NCBI RefSeq assembly: GCF_001577755.1
Contig: NZ_CP010776.1
Coordinates: 1,426,001-1,490,000, forward strand
DNA length: 64,000 nt
DNA from: Rufibacter sp. DG15C
GTDB taxonomy: Bacteria; Bacteroidota; Bacteroidia; Cytophagales; Hymenobacteraceae
Direction: 5' to 3'
Below, one piece after another: positions 1 through 8,086 of this stretch; the first letter of the stretch is position 1; each line of letters opens with the position of its first letter. The position numbers and the translations under genes are program-made. The notes under the pieces are model-generated. The model ran no database searches and had not been told where the DNA came from. It was given only the letters and a program-made list of their open reading frames with translations.

Positions 1-789
1 AAAGAGATGCTGATTCCCACTGACCCAGATGACAGCAAGGACATTATCATGGAGATTAGAGCCGGTGCAGGTGGTGATGAAGCCTCTCTGTTTGCCGGTG
101 ACCTGTACCGCATGTACAGCCGTTTTGCGGAGAAGCAAGGCTGGAAAATGGAGGTGATTGACGTGATGGAAGGTACCGCCGGCGGCTACAAAGAAGTGAT
201 TGTAGGCATTAAAGGCGAAGACGTGTATGGCAAGCTCAAGTTTGAGTCGGGTGTCCACCGTGTACAACGCGTACCGGCTACGGAGACGGCGGGTCGTATC
301 CACACTTCGGTGGCTTCTGTGGTAGTTTTACCCGAAGTGGAGGAACTGGACATTGACCTGAACATGAATGACATCCGGAAGGACTTGTTCTGTTCTTCGG
401 GCCCGGGTGGTCAGTCGGTGAACACCACGTATTCTGCCGTACGCTTGACCCACTTACCTACTGGTTTGGTGGCCCAGTGCCAGGACCAGAAATCACAGAT
501 GAAGAACTTTGACAAGGCCCTGGCCGTGTTGCGTTCCCGTATCTATGAGCAGGAGCTGGCCAAGAAAAATGAGATTGAAGGCGCCCAGCGCAAGAGCATG
601 GTGGGCGGTGGTGACCGTTCTGACAAAATCAGAACTTACAACTATCCGCAAGGCCGCGTAAGCGACCACCGCATTGGATTGACTGTGTACAACCTGCCAA
701 CCGTAATGGACGGCGGTATTGACGAGTTTGTGGAACAGCTAAGAATAGCTGAGAACGCCGAACGCTTGAAAGAAGGCGCCCAAGCGTAA
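1..789 (+). CDS. prfA: Peptide chain release factor 1 (5' end cut by window edge)
   Basis: Class I release factor that reads UAA and UAG in the ribosomal A site and triggers hydrolysis of peptidyl-tRNA. The reading frame is open from base 1, so about the first 95 residues of a ~356-residue protein are missing. The visible part carries the PAT tripeptide anticodon (bases 274-282) in the segment [15 protein letters not shown], which marks RF1 rather than RF2, and the catalytic GGQ at bases 406-414 inside [14 protein letters not shown]. The C-terminal stretch [20 protein letters not shown] is typical of the family. A strong terminator follows the stop codon, so this is the last gene of its transcript. 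Family assignment is secure. Confidence 0.97.
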   Translation, partial: KEMLIPTDPDDSKDIIMEIRAGAGGDEASLFAGDLYRMYSRFAEKQGWKMEVIDVMEGTAGGYKEVIVGIKGEDVYGKLKFESGVHRVQRVPATETAGRIHTSVASVVVLPEVEELDIDLNMNDIRKDLFCSSGPGGQSVNTTYSAVRLTHLPTGLVAQCQDQKSQMKNFDKALAVLRSRIYEQELAKKNEIEGAQRKSMVGGGDRSDKIRTYNYPQGRVSDHRIGLTVYNLPTVMDGGIDEFVEQLRIAENAERLKEGAQA

Positions 790-807
790 GCTCTTATTAT
801 ATAAGGA

Positions 808-836
808 AAGCGCAACCCGTTGGGTTGCGCTTTTTT
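808..836 (+). terminator. Intrinsic terminator of prfA
   Basis: A 9-bp perfect stem (810-818 with 822-830, GCGCAACCC) closes a 3-base loop and is followed by six T residues. It lies 19 bases after the prfA stop codon. Confidence 0.92.
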
Positions 837-844
837 GTTTCTGC

Positions 845-882
845 CGTTTTTGGGCTATTTTTCAGGAAACAGGCTAAAAACG
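845..882. repeat. PR palindrome copy 1
   Basis: Imperfect copy between two genes on the + strand, just after the prfA terminator. The left arm reads CGTTTTTGGGCTATTTT and the right arm AAACAGGCTAAAAACG. Read through in frame it adds a false N-terminus (FGLFFRKQAKN) to the next gene. Confidence 0.85.
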
Positions 883-893
883 AAATCACACCT

Positions 894-1295
894 ATGAGAA
901 AGTCCATTTTTACCAATACTGTCTTTTACTGGACAATAATTTCAATCCTTAGCGCACTATTTCTGTGGAATCTAGTCTTAGTGGTTGGCTACTCGCAGTT
1001 TCTTGGCCTTCTTCCAATAGCAATTCAAGGTACCATACTTGCTTTGGTTGTTAAAAAACATGAATATGCTAGAAGTGGGATAAAAATCTGGGCCATTCTA
1101 TTTCTTATTGTAAGCTCGAGCCTAAAGCTTGTAGGAGGCTTATTTGGGTATGTAGCAGGGTCTGTAACTGGCAACTTGGAGTCCTACAGTCTTAGTGCTG
1201 TATCTATTTTAGTTGGAATTGCGATTGTCTACTACACTAACAAAACAGTTAGAATAGACATAATAACAGATGAACCAGAAGCCAGCTACACATAG
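894..1295 (+). CDS. Hypothetical membrane protein, about four TM segments
   Basis: I do not recognise this 133-residue protein. It shows about four hydrophobic segments (near residues 10-35, 38-55, 62-85 and 95-112) and a short charged C-terminus, so an inner-membrane location is likely. The ATG at 894 (MRKSIFTNTVF) is chosen because the longer frame from 825 only adds residues encoded by PR copy 1. The gene is AT-rich compared with prfA and the lipoprotein gene after it, which may indicate recent acquisition. The following gene starts 20 bp downstream on the same strand. Confidence 0.6.
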   Translation: MRKSIFTNTVFYWTIISILSALFLWNLVLVVGYSQFLGLLPIAIQGTILALVVKKHEYARSGIKIWAILFLIVSSSLKLVGGLFGYVAGSVTGNLESYSLSAVSILVGIAIVYYTNKTVRIDIITDEPEASYT

Positions 1296-1315
1296 TCTGA
1301 TATACACTTAGTAAC

Positions 1316-2728
1316 ATGAATAATCGCCTACCAATAATTGCCTTTTCTCCACTTCGCACCATGGTGCAGGGTTTGGCTATGGTGGCGTTTGCGGTATGGA
1401 GCATTGTTGCCTGCACCCCCCAGGACGAGGAATTCACCCCAAACGCCAGCGCCATCCTCAAGTTTGAGGCAGACACGGTGGTGTTTGACACAGTGTTTAC
1501 CGAGGTGGGCAGCGTGACCAAGCGCCTGAAGGTCTACAACAGCAACCAAAACGCGGTGCGCATCTCTGAGATTAAGGTGGCGGGGATGGGTGCATCACCT
1601 TTTAAGGTGTTTGTGAACGGGAGGCCGGGGCCCTTGCTGGAAAGCGTGGAAGTGCGGGGCGGCGACAGCCTCTTGCTTTTGGTCAAAGCCACCATCAACC
1701 CTACCGCAGACAACCAGCCGTTTCTGGTGAGAGACTCCATCCAGTTCCTAACCAACGGAAACCAACAGCAGGTAATTCTGGAGGCCTACGGGCAGAACGC
1801 GGCCTTCTACAGAAAATACACGGCGGGCTGCGCCGAAACCTGGACGGCCAGCAAGGCGCATGTCATTTATGACTCAGTGACGGTGCCGGCAGGCTGTACC
1901 TTAATTATTGAAAAAGGCGCCCAGATTCATCTGCACAAGAACGCCAAGCTCAAAGTGCTAGGCACGCTTCTAGTACGCGGCGAAGAGAAAGAGCGGGTGC
2001 GCTTTCAGCAGGTTCGGCAGGAAGAAGACTATAGAAACGCCCCCGGCCAATGGCAGGGACTAGAGTTTGGCCCTACCAGCACGGGCAATAAAATGCAGTA
2101 CACCGAGATTAAGAACGCGGTCACGGGCATCTTGCTCACCGCCCAGGGAAACCAAATCCCCTCCATCACGCTGGAACAGACCTTCATTAAAACCATGCTC
2201 CAGTCGGGGGTCTTGAGCCACGGCGGAAATGTGAACCTCATCAACAGCATCATCACCAACTGCGGCGAGTATGCGCTGGCAGGCTTGGGCGGCGGACAGT
2301 ATAAAATCTACTTCAGCACGCTGGCCAATTACGCGAATGATTTCGTGCGCTTTACTCCGTCCTTTGTATTTCAGGAGGATTTGGGGAATACCAGAAAGGC
2401 CCGGTATCAAGTAGAAGTAGTCAATAGCATCCTCTGGGGAAGGCAGGACGAGGAACTCCAGTTCGGACCGGCCACGTTAGGCTCTACCAGAGCCATTCGG
2501 CATTCCTTTGTGAAGACGGTGGCCTACGCCGCTGAACTGGCAGGCAACAACAACCAAATCAACGTGGACCCCAAGTTCAGGGACGCGCCCAAGTTTGATT
2601 TCCAGATCATCAAGCTCTCACCGGCCAACAAAGCGGGCACCCCGCTGGCGGGCATTTTGCTGGATTATGAGGCCAAAGAGCGCGACAAGACCACGCCAGA
2701 CGTAGGCGCCTTAGAAGTTATAGACTAA
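1316..2728 (+). CDS. Surface or periplasmic lipoprotein with right-handed beta-helix region
   Basis: This 470-residue protein starts with a hydrophobic signal ending in a lipobox (SIVACTPQ, Cys at about residue 33), so it is probably lipid-anchored. After an N-terminal beta-sandwich-like part (residues 40-160) comes a segment rich in short repeated beta-strand turns and Asn/Gly, ending in SPANKAGTPL and TTPDVGALE. That ending is characteristic of Bacteroidota parallel beta-helix proteins of the choice-of-anchor Q type. The substrate is unknown; carbohydrate or cell-surface binding is a guess. An internal ATG at 1361 (MVQGLAMVAF) is a possible alternative start. YjbQ follows after 9 bp, suggesting co-transcription. 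Confidence 0.72.
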   Translation: MNNRLPIIAFSPLRTMVQGLAMVAFAVWSIVACTPQDEEFTPNASAILKFEADTVVFDTVFTEVGSVTKRLKVYNSNQNAVRISEIKVAGMGASPFKVFVNGRPGPLLESVEVRGGDSLLLLVKATINPTADNQPFLVRDSIQFLTNGNQQQVILEAYGQNAAFYRKYTAGCAETWTASKAHVIYDSVTVPAGCTLIIEKGAQIHLHKNAKLKVLGTLLVRGEEKERVRFQQVRQEEDYRNAPGQWQGLEFGPTSTGNKMQYTEIKNAVTGILLTAQGNQIPSITLEQTFIKTMLQSGVLSHGGNVNLINSIITNCGEYALAGLGGGQYKIYFSTLANYANDFVRFTPSFVFQEDLGNTRKARYQVEVVNSILWGRQDEELQFGPATLGSTRAIRHSFVKTVAYAAELAGNNNQINVDPKFRDAPKFDFQIIKLSPANKAGTPLAGILLDYEAKERDKTTPDVGALEVID

Positions 2729-2737
2729 TCCCTACCC

Positions 2738-3160
2738 ATGAAGTGGTTTCAGAAATCCATTAGGCTCCCGGCCGTTAAGCGCGGCTTTCATCTCATCACC
2801 GACCTGCTGGAGGCGCAGCTTCCCGAACTTGAGGATTTTGACATAGGTTTGGCGCATGTGTTCATTCAGCACACCTCGGCGGGGCTTTGCATCAATGAGA
2901 ACGCAGACCCTACCGTGCGGCATGACTTTGAACAGCATTTCAATAAGATGGTGCCCGAAAACGCGCCGTATTATCGGCACACCTTAGAAGGACCCGATGA
3001 CATGCCCGCGCACATCAAAGCCGCTTTACTGGGTTCCTCTGTCACCATTCCCATCACCAACGGCCGTCTGGCCTTAGGCACTTGGCAAGGCGTTTACCTG
3101 TGTGAGCACCGGGACCACGGCGGCAAGAGAACAGTGGTAGTGACCTTGCAGGGACAGTAA
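2738..3160 (+). CDS. YjbQ family protein (UPF0047, secondary thiamine-phosphate synthase type)
   Basis: This 140-residue cytoplasmic protein matches the YjbQ family along its whole length. Visible signatures are QHTSAGLCINENADP, a DMPAHIKAALLG stretch and LGTWQGVYLCEHRD, with conserved His and Glu residues forming the putative active site. YjbQ proteins have weak thiamine-phosphate synthase activity in vitro; the true cellular substrate is not settled. The gene lies 9 bp after the beta-helix lipoprotein and ends 2 bp from the stop of a convergent gene, leaving no room for a separate terminator. Confidence 0.92.
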   Translation: MKWFQKSIRLPAVKRGFHLITDLLEAQLPELEDFDIGLAHVFIQHTSAGLCINENADPTVRHDFEQHFNKMVPENAPYYRHTLEGPDDMPAHIKAALLGSSVTIPITNGRLALGTWQGVYLCEHRDHGGKRTVVVTLQGQ

Positions 3161-3162
3161 TT

Positions 3163-3750
3163 CTAGCGCACTATCTCACCCTGCACCCCGTAACGCTCAG
3201 AGTTGGAGAACAGCAGCGTCTGTGACTCATCCAGGCTGTAGGCTTGCAATGCCGGTGTGGCTCCAGGCTGGGCCTTTACCACCAATTGCTTGTGCGTAGT
3301 GAACAGGAAATTCTTCTGGAGCATGGTGGCCTTAAACTGCACCAATCGCCCCTGCTCGTCTAAAACATAAGTAGCTTCCTTGACGATGGCGTCTGCGTCT
3401 TCTTTGGCGGTGTAGTGGTGCACCTGCTGGCCTTGGGCGTTGGTGGTCTTCTCAATCGCAAAGAGCCCAAGCAAGGCGGGCTTGTTCAGGTCTGCATCGG
3501 CGAAGGTGCCTAACTCTTGCGGCCAGTCTATGCTTTGCAGCACCTTGGTCTCTTTCACCTGCCCGTCCTCCAGCACTGTCTTCTTTACCTTGGCATTGCT
3601 TTGGCTTAAAGCCTGAGCTTCTCGGTCCAGAAACCCGACCAAGTCAAACGCCTGGCCCGTAGAGCGCGCGGCTTTGGGCATGGGCTGGTCCTGGCAAGAA
3701 ACCATGGACAAAGAAACAGCAAGGCCAAGCAGAAGAGAGGATTTCCTCAT
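3163..3750 (-). CDS. Hypothetical lipoprotein
   Basis: The product (195 residues) begins with a signal peptide ending in the lipobox SMVSCQ (Cys at about residue 19). The mature part is mixed alpha/beta with segments such as VKETKVLQSIDWPQEL and FLFTTHKQLVVKAQPG, and matches no family I can name. An ATG start at 3750 follows no visible ribosome-binding site, as usual in this phylum. It converges on YjbQ with a 2-bp gap. PR copy 2 lies upstream, between it and gpmI. Confidence 0.65.
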   Translation of the reverse strand: MRKSSLLLGLAVSLSMVSCQDQPMPKAARSTGQAFDLVGFLDREAQALSQSNAKVKKTVLEDGQVKETKVLQSIDWPQELGTFADADLNKPALLGLFAIEKTTNAQGQQVHHYTAKEDADAIVKEATYVLDEQGRLVQFKATMLQKNFLFTTHKQLVVKAQPGATPALQAYSLDESQTLLFSNSERYGVQGEIVR

Positions 3751-3795
3751 AGAGGTAGGAATAAAAGATAAAGGCTGAATGCTCCGTGAAACAAG

Positions 3796-3843
3796 ATTTC
3801 TGTTTTTGGCCTCTTTTCTGGGAAAGAGGCCAAAAACAGAAAT
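3796..3843. repeat. PR palindrome copy 2, extended arms
   Basis: The arms extend beyond the usual core: 3796-3816 pairs perfectly with 3823-3843 (21 bp). Relative to consensus this copy has CTGTTTTT instead of CCGTTTTT and CTCTTT instead of CTGTTT, each with the matching change in the other arm. It lies between two minus-strand genes. Confidence 0.9.
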
Positions 3844-3869
3844 ACGCGTTCCGGTGTGGGTAAGATGCT

Positions 3870-5405
3870 TTAGACTAAATGCGGCGTGAGCAGAGACGTG
3901 CCCGTCATGTCGGCGGGGGCTTGCAGGCCCATGAGCGCCAAGATGGTGGGGGCAATGTCGCCCAGCTTCCCGTCCAAGAGTTCGCCTTTGTAGGCTTCGT
4001 CAGCCAGGATGAACGGCACCAGGTTGGTGGTGTGCGCTGTGTTAGGCGTGCCGTCTGGGTTGCGCATGATGTCGGCGTTGCCATGGTCCGCGATGATGAT
4101 GCTGGCGTAGCCATGGGCCAAGGCGGCAGTCACTACGGCTTGTGCGCATTGGTCAACGGTCTCCACGGCTTTGATGGCCGCTTCAAATACGCCCGTGTGG
4201 CCTACCATGTCTGGGTTGGCAAAGTTAAGGCAGATAAAATCAGCGCTCTCAGCATTAATCTCTGGTACAATGGCGTCCCTTATGTCAAAGGCACTCATCT
4301 CAGGCTGCAGGTCATAAGTAGCCACCTTGGGTGAAGGGCACATGAGGCGTTTCTCCCCGTTGAACGGCAGCTCGCGGCCACCCGAGAAGAAGAAGGTCAC
4401 GTGCGGGTATTTCTCCGTTTCGGCTATGCGTATCTGGGTTTTACCGGCGTGCTCTAGGACTTCGCCCAGAGTATTGGCAAGGTTGTCTTTGTCAAAGATG
4501 GCCTGAACACCCACAAAGGTATCGTCATAGTTGGTGAGCGTGTAGTAGCGCAAGGACAAGGGGTACATGTCCTGCTCCGGGAACTCGCGCTGGGTGAGGG
4601 CCTGGGTAATCTCGCGGCCGCGGTCCGTCCTGAAGTTAAAGCAAATCACCACGTCGCCTTCTTTGATTTTAGCCATGGCCTCGCCGTTCTCATTCAGGCA
4701 CACAATGGGCTGCAGGAACTCATCGGTCACGGCATTGTCATAGGACTCCTGTACGGCTTCGCGCCAGTTCACAGAGGCCCTTCCGTTGCCGTGCACCATC
4801 AGGTCATAGGCCAACTTCACGCGCTCCCAGCGGTTGTCGCGGTCCATGGCGTAGTAGCGGCCAATGATGGAGGCGATTTTACCAGTACTTTTATCTAAGT
4901 GGTTTTGTAAATCAGTCAAATAGTCCAGGCCGCCTTTGGGGTCGGTGTCCCGGCCATCGGTGAAGGCATGGATGAAGACATCTGACAAACCTTGTTCATG
5001 GGCAAGAGAGCAAAGGCCTTTCAAATGGTTGATATGCGAGTGCACGCCGCCTTCAGAGACCAATCCAATCAAATGCACGGGCTTGCCATTCTCACGGGCG
5101 TAGGTGAAGGCATCCTGCAAGACAGGGTTCTGGCCAAGGGTCTTCTCTCTGATGGCTACGTTGATGCGCACCAAGTCCTGGTACACCACGCGGCCGGCGC
5201 CCAGGTTCATGTGGCCCACTTCAGAGTTTCCCATCTGGCCTTCGGGCAGGCCCACGGCCTCTCCGGACGCCTCCAGGCGGGCATGCGGAAAACGCTCAAA
5301 CATTGAATCTATAAAGGGCGTGTGGGCGTGCGCAATGGCAGACACGGTTGGGTCGGTGCCCAATCCCCATCCGTCCAGAATCATTAAAAGTACCTTCTTG
5401 CTCAT
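3870..5405 (-). CDS. gpmI: 2,3-bisphosphoglycerate-independent phosphoglycerate mutase
   Basis: Interconverts 3- and 2-phosphoglycerate in glycolysis through a phosphoserine intermediate with two Mn2+ ions. The 511-residue length is normal. The metal ligand Asp11 lies in LMILDGWGLG and the nucleophile Ser61 in QMGNSEVGHMNLGAGR. Further signatures are FTDGRDTDPKGG, NFRTDRGREITQ, FFFSGGRE, HTGVFEAAIKAVE and IIADHGNADIM. The ATG at 5405 (MSKKVLL) is chosen over a TTG fifteen bases upstream, because the latter overlaps a promoter-like TATCTTTA. The gene appears monocistronic, bounded by PR copy 2 downstream and a divergent gene upstream. Confidence 0.97.
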   Translation of the reverse strand: MSKKVLLMILDGWGLGTDPTVSAIAHAHTPFIDSMFERFPHARLEASGEAVGLPEGQMGNSEVGHMNLGAGRVVYQDLVRINVAIREKTLGQNPVLQDAFTYARENGKPVHLIGLVSEGGVHSHINHLKGLCSLAHEQGLSDVFIHAFTDGRDTDPKGGLDYLTDLQNHLDKSTGKIASIIGRYYAMDRDNRWERVKLAYDLMVHGNGRASVNWREAVQESYDNAVTDEFLQPIVCLNENGEAMAKIKEGDVVICFNFRTDRGREITQALTQREFPEQDMYPLSLRYYTLTNYDDTFVGVQAIFDKDNLANTLGEVLEHAGKTQIRIAETEKYPHVTFFFSGGRELPFNGEKRLMCPSPKVATYDLQPEMSAFDIRDAIVPEINAESADFICLNFANPDMVGHTGVFEAAIKAVETVDQCAQAVVTAALAHGYASIIIADHGNADIMRNPDGTPNTAHTTNLVPFILADEAYKGELLDGKLGDIAPTILALMGLQAPADMTGTSLLTPHLV

Positions 5406-5469
5406 GATGTAAAGATACAAGACCTAGGTGAAAAAGCGTGGCTTCCTATCTGTTTCTATAGATTTCATG

Positions 5470-5477
5470 TATCTTTG
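5470..5477 (+). promoter_or_regulatory. Candidate -7 box upstream of the DUF4783 gene
   Basis: TATCTTTG matches the Bacteroidota -7 consensus TAnnTTTG in the gap between divergent gpmI and the DUF4783 gene. No convincing -33 TTG is seen at 19-21 bp, so this is a partial match only. Confidence 0.45.
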
Positions 5478-5545
5478 TAACATCCAATCTTGGTGGTGTT
5501 TGGCATAGTTTTGGCTACCTACCTGTAAACTGGAGACTAGAAGCG

Positions 5546-5947
5546 ATGAAAAATATGAAACGAGTGCTGGCAATGGTGGTGGTGATGTTGGGGATGCTGG
5601 TAGGCGCCGGACAAGTGGCCGCTCAGTCAGATGTGGTGGCCGGTGTGAAGTCCGCCATCAAGTCGGGCTCTTCGCGCAGCTTGGCTCAATACCTGAACAC
5701 CAAAGTACAGGTGAGCATTGACGGTGACAACGCCAGCTATAGCCAAAGCCAGGCAGAGATGGTGTTGCGCAACTTTTTCAGCAAGAACGCCCCGCTGAGC
5801 TTTGATTTTGAGCACCAAGGCGGTTCTGAGGACGGACAGCGCTACGCCATTGGTAAATATGCCCACAAAGGCGGCCGTTACACGGTGCTGGTACGCATGA
5901 AGAAGTACGGTGACGCCTACAAGATTGACACCATAGAATTCAAGTAA
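5546..5947 (+). CDS. DUF4783 domain-containing secreted protein
   Basis: The product (133 residues) has a cleavable signal peptide (hydrophobic core about residues 5-24, ending AAQSD) and a compact alpha+beta domain matching DUF4783: an N-terminal ALAQYLN-like helix, VQVSIDGDNASYSQSQAE, a KNAPLSFDFEHQG strand and a final DAYKIDTIEFK strand. The fold resembles the NTF2-like superfamily and the function is unknown. It lies directly before nadC, an arrangement I recall in other Bacteroidota, but a terminator separates the two. An in-frame ATG three codons in (5555) could also be the start. Confidence 0.85.
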   Translation: MKNMKRVLAMVVVMLGMLVGAGQVAAQSDVVAGVKSAIKSGSSRSLAQYLNTKVQVSIDGDNASYSQSQAEMVLRNFFSKNAPLSFDFEHQGGSEDGQRYAIGKYAHKGGRYTVLVRMKKYGDAYKIDTIEFK

Positions 5948-6026
5948 GAGACCTGCGTTCTAAGTCACAAGGCGTAAGATTCTTAGATAAATTAAAAATA
6001 TACCGGCTGTTTACAGCGATAGTTTG

Positions 6027-6057
6027 AAAAGGCACCGATTGTTCGGTGCCTTTTTTT
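6027..6057 (+). terminator. Intrinsic terminator of the DUF4783 gene
   Basis: A 7-bp stem GGCACCG (6031-6037) with CGGTGCC (6044-6050) and a 6-base loop is followed by seven T residues. The T-tract runs straight into a -7-like box and the nadC start codon lies 12 bases further on. Confidence 0.9.
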
Positions 6058-6064
6058 ATTTTTG
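6057..6064 (+). promoter_or_regulatory. nadC promoter -7 box overlapping the upstream terminator T-tract
   Basis: TATTTTTG fits TAnnTTTG exactly. Its first T is the last T of the preceding terminator. With initiation 5-8 bases downstream, the transcript would begin at or within a base or two of the GTG at 6070, giving a leaderless or nearly leaderless nadC mRNA. Confidence 0.55.
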
Positions 6065-6069
6065 CACCC

Positions 6070-6927
6070 GTGAAAGCTCCGTACCTAACAGAAGAAAGCA
6101 TACAGGCGTTTATCCGGCAGGCCCTGCAGGAAGACGTAGCCGATGGGGACCACTCCTCTTTAGCGGCTATCCCAGCGGCTGCCACTAACCAGGCCAAGCT
6201 TTTGGTGAAGGATGAAGGCATCTTGGCGGGGGTAGAGTTAGCCGTGGCTATTTTCAAGCAAGTGGACCCAACCCTACGCGTAGAAGTGCTTTTGCAAGAC
6301 GGCACGCCTATCAAATTTGGTGACGTAGCCTTGACCGTACACGGCAAAGCCCAGTCTATTCTAACGGCCGAACGTTTGGTCTTGAACTGCATGCAGCGCA
6401 TGAGTGGCATTGCCACTTACACGAATAGCATTGTCAGACTGATTGAAGGCACCGGCGCCCGTTTACTGGACACCCGCAAAACCACGCCCAACTTCAGGAT
6501 GATGGAGAAGTGGGCGGTTTTAATTGGCGGCGGCACCAACCACCGGTTTGGGCTGTTTGACATGATAATGCTCAAAGACAACCATGTGGACTACGCCGGC
6601 GGCATCAAGCCCGCCATAGAAGCCACGCACGCTTACTTAAAAAAACTGGGCAAAGACCTTAAGATTGAAGTAGAAACCAGAAACATTGACGAAGTACGCC
6701 AGGCACTGGAAGTAGGCGGCATCCATAGAATCATGCTGGACAACTTCCCCGTAGAGAAACTGAAAGAAGCCGTAGAGTTGATAGGCGGCCGGTTTGAGGT
6801 AGAGGCCTCGGGCGGCATCACGGAGAAAACCATCAGGGCCGTGGCTGAGACGGGAGTAGACTTTATCTCTGTGGGCGCGCTTACGCACTCAAATAGAAGC
6901 CTGGACCTGAGCTTGAAAGCGTTTTAG
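6070..6927 (+). CDS. nadC: Nicotinate-nucleotide pyrophosphorylase (carboxylating)
   Basis: Quinolinate phosphoribosyltransferase: makes nicotinate mononucleotide, CO2 and pyrophosphate from quinolinate and PRPP in de novo NAD synthesis. The 285-residue product carries the family signatures LNCMQRMSGIATYT, DTRKTTPNFR, GGGTNHRFGLFDMIMLKDNH, IEVETRN, IMLDNF and EASGGIT. The GTG at 6070 is preferred over a GTG at 6046, because the upstream one is part of the terminator stem of the previous gene and would add nine residues encoded by the stem and T-tract. No nadA or nadB is present in the window. Confidence 0.95.
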   Translation: MKAPYLTEESIQAFIRQALQEDVADGDHSSLAAIPAAATNQAKLLVKDEGILAGVELAVAIFKQVDPTLRVEVLLQDGTPIKFGDVALTVHGKAQSILTAERLVLNCMQRMSGIATYTNSIVRLIEGTGARLLDTRKTTPNFRMMEKWAVLIGGGTNHRFGLFDMIMLKDNHVDYAGGIKPAIEATHAYLKKLGKDLKIEVETRNIDEVRQALEVGGIHRIMLDNFPVEKLKEAVELIGGRFEVEASGGITEKTIRAVAETGVDFISVGALTHSNRSLDLSLKAF

Positions 6928-6932
6928 TCAGA

Positions 6933-6960
6933 CACAAGATTTAAGACGCAAGACATAAGA
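6933..6960 (+). repeat. 7-bp periodic array (unit NNNAAGA), four units
   Basis: Four consecutive heptamers share the form NNNAAGA (CACAAGA, TTTAAGA, CGCAAGA, CATAAGA). A second array at 7013-7040 has four units of the same form on the opposite strand, so the pair is an inverted repeat around about 50 bp of AT-rich DNA before the YcxB-like gene. Confidence 0.8.
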
Positions 6961-7012
6961 CAACAAAACAATAATTTACTTTAGACGGAAGAATCACAGA
7001 ACACTAAGAAAG

Positions 7013-7040
7013 TCTTACATCTTGTGTCTTGTATCTTGCG
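7013..7040 (-). repeat. 7-bp periodic array, inverted partner
   Basis: Read on the minus strand the units are CGCAAGA, TACAAGA, CACAAGA and TGTAAGA. It is the inverted partner of the array at 6933-6960 and ends 22 bp before the start codon at 7063, so a transcript starting upstream could fold the two arrays together. Confidence 0.8.
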
Positions 7041-7062
7041 TCCCATTACCTTTACCAACATT

Positions 7063-7659
7063 ATGCAGCAACCTAATCAAAGAGGAGGATATAGACAGGC
7101 GCAGGGAGCTTCTAATCCATTAGCCATCAAAACAAAGAAGTACCAGTTAGACAAGAACGACTACGCCAAGATGGCTATGGGCCAGGTCTGGAAGAAAGAA
7201 TGGTGGCGGGCCCTTATTCCCCTGGTGCTGTTCTCTTTGCCGGCCGCGTTTGCGTTCTCCTGGTGGTGGGTAGCCGCTGCCGTGTTGGCAACGGTTATCT
7301 TTGTGCTTCTGCGTTCGGCGCAGGTGATGGGCGTGACCCAGATGGAACAGAGCAACCCCTTGTTCCAGCGCGTGAACTATGAGATTGACCAGCGCCAGGT
7401 GTTGTTGAAACTGAACGAGCGCGAAGGCATGAACATTAACTGGGACATGATTGAGAAGGCCGCCAACCAGAAGGATTCTTATATGCTGTGGCTGAAGCAG
7501 CCCAACGCAGACCAGTTGCCGGGCGGTTTCAAAGGATGGTTGGCCCGTACCTTTACCGTTCCCATCTTCTTATTGTTGCCGCACAAGATTTTCAACAGTG
7601 CCAATGACCTTAAGCTGATGGACTCTTTGCTCAAGCGTAAAAACCTTCTGCCCGCGTAA
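7063..7659 (+). CDS. YcxB-like membrane protein
   Basis: This 198-residue protein has a Gln/Asn-rich cytoplasmic N-terminus, two adjacent TM segments (about residues 48-64 and 66-83: ALIPLVLFSLPAAFAFSW, WVAAAVLATVIFVLL) and a C-terminal cytoplasmic domain. The pattern NYEIDQRQVLLKLNEREGMNINWDMIEKA followed by YMLWL and a terminal LLPHKIF resembles the YcxB-like domain. The role is unknown. The ATG at 7063 is chosen over an upstream in-frame start at 7024 that would lie in the heptamer array. The next gene starts 48 bp downstream. Confidence 0.7.
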   Translation: MQQPNQRGGYRQAQGASNPLAIKTKKYQLDKNDYAKMAMGQVWKKEWWRALIPLVLFSLPAAFAFSWWWVAAAVLATVIFVLLRSAQVMGVTQMEQSNPLFQRVNYEIDQRQVLLKLNEREGMNINWDMIEKAANQKDSYMLWLKQPNADQLPGGFKGWLARTFTVPIFLLLPHKIFNSANDLKLMDSLLKRKNLLPA

Positions 7660-7707
7660 GCGTGTATACCTACAACCTTTAGATAGATCCTAATTACTTC
7701 TCAACCG

Positions 7708-7998
7708 ATGATAAAGAACATTCTTTCCGTAATTGCCGTGGCAGGCGCTCTTGCCCTGGCTTCTTGCAGCAGCGAACCGTCTGACCTACGTCCAGGCGCC
7801 AAAGTATCAACAGACACCGTTCCTCCGGGAACACGCAACAACACGTCAAACATTGACAGCGAAGATGACGCCGCCAAGCACCGCCAAGACGTGCAGGTGA
7901 ACCATGATGAGCATGCCACTGACATTGACACCAAGACCCAAGGCACGCCAGCACACGAAGAAACCAAGAAGAAAGAAGCCGTAGAAAACCACAACTAA
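7708..7998 (+). CDS. Small hydrophilic lipoprotein, unknown function
   Basis: The product (96 residues) is a lipoprotein: the signal ends LALASCSS with Cys at about residue 20. The rest is low-complexity and highly charged (Asp, Glu, Lys, His, Thr) with no predicted hydrophobic core, so it is probably disordered in the periplasm. I do not recognise a family. PR copy 3 separates it from a second small lipoprotein gene of similar design. Confidence 0.65.
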   Translation: MIKNILSVIAVAGALALASCSSEPSDLRPGAKVSTDTVPPGTRNNTSNIDSEDDAAKHRQDVQVNHDEHATDIDTKTQGTPAHEETKKKEAVENHN

Positions 7999-8017
7999 GG
8001 CTTACTCACGTTCATAG

Positions 8018-8067
8018 AATACCCGTTTTTGGCTTGTTTTCTGTAAAACAGGCCAAAAACGGGTATT
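8018..8067. repeat. PR palindrome copy 3, extended arms
   Basis: The arms extend outward as AATACCCG and CGGGTATT, matching each other but not the flanks of other copies. The core has one G-T mismatch (GGCTTG against CAGGCC). It lies between two + strand lipoprotein genes. Confidence 0.9.
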
Positions 8068-8086
8068 TGCTGTATAACTTATTTAT

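Noticed and set aside
825-893. N-terminal extension of the membrane-protein gene
   Set aside because: It is read-through of PR copy 1 (FGLFFRKQAKN); the ATG at 894 gives a clean start.
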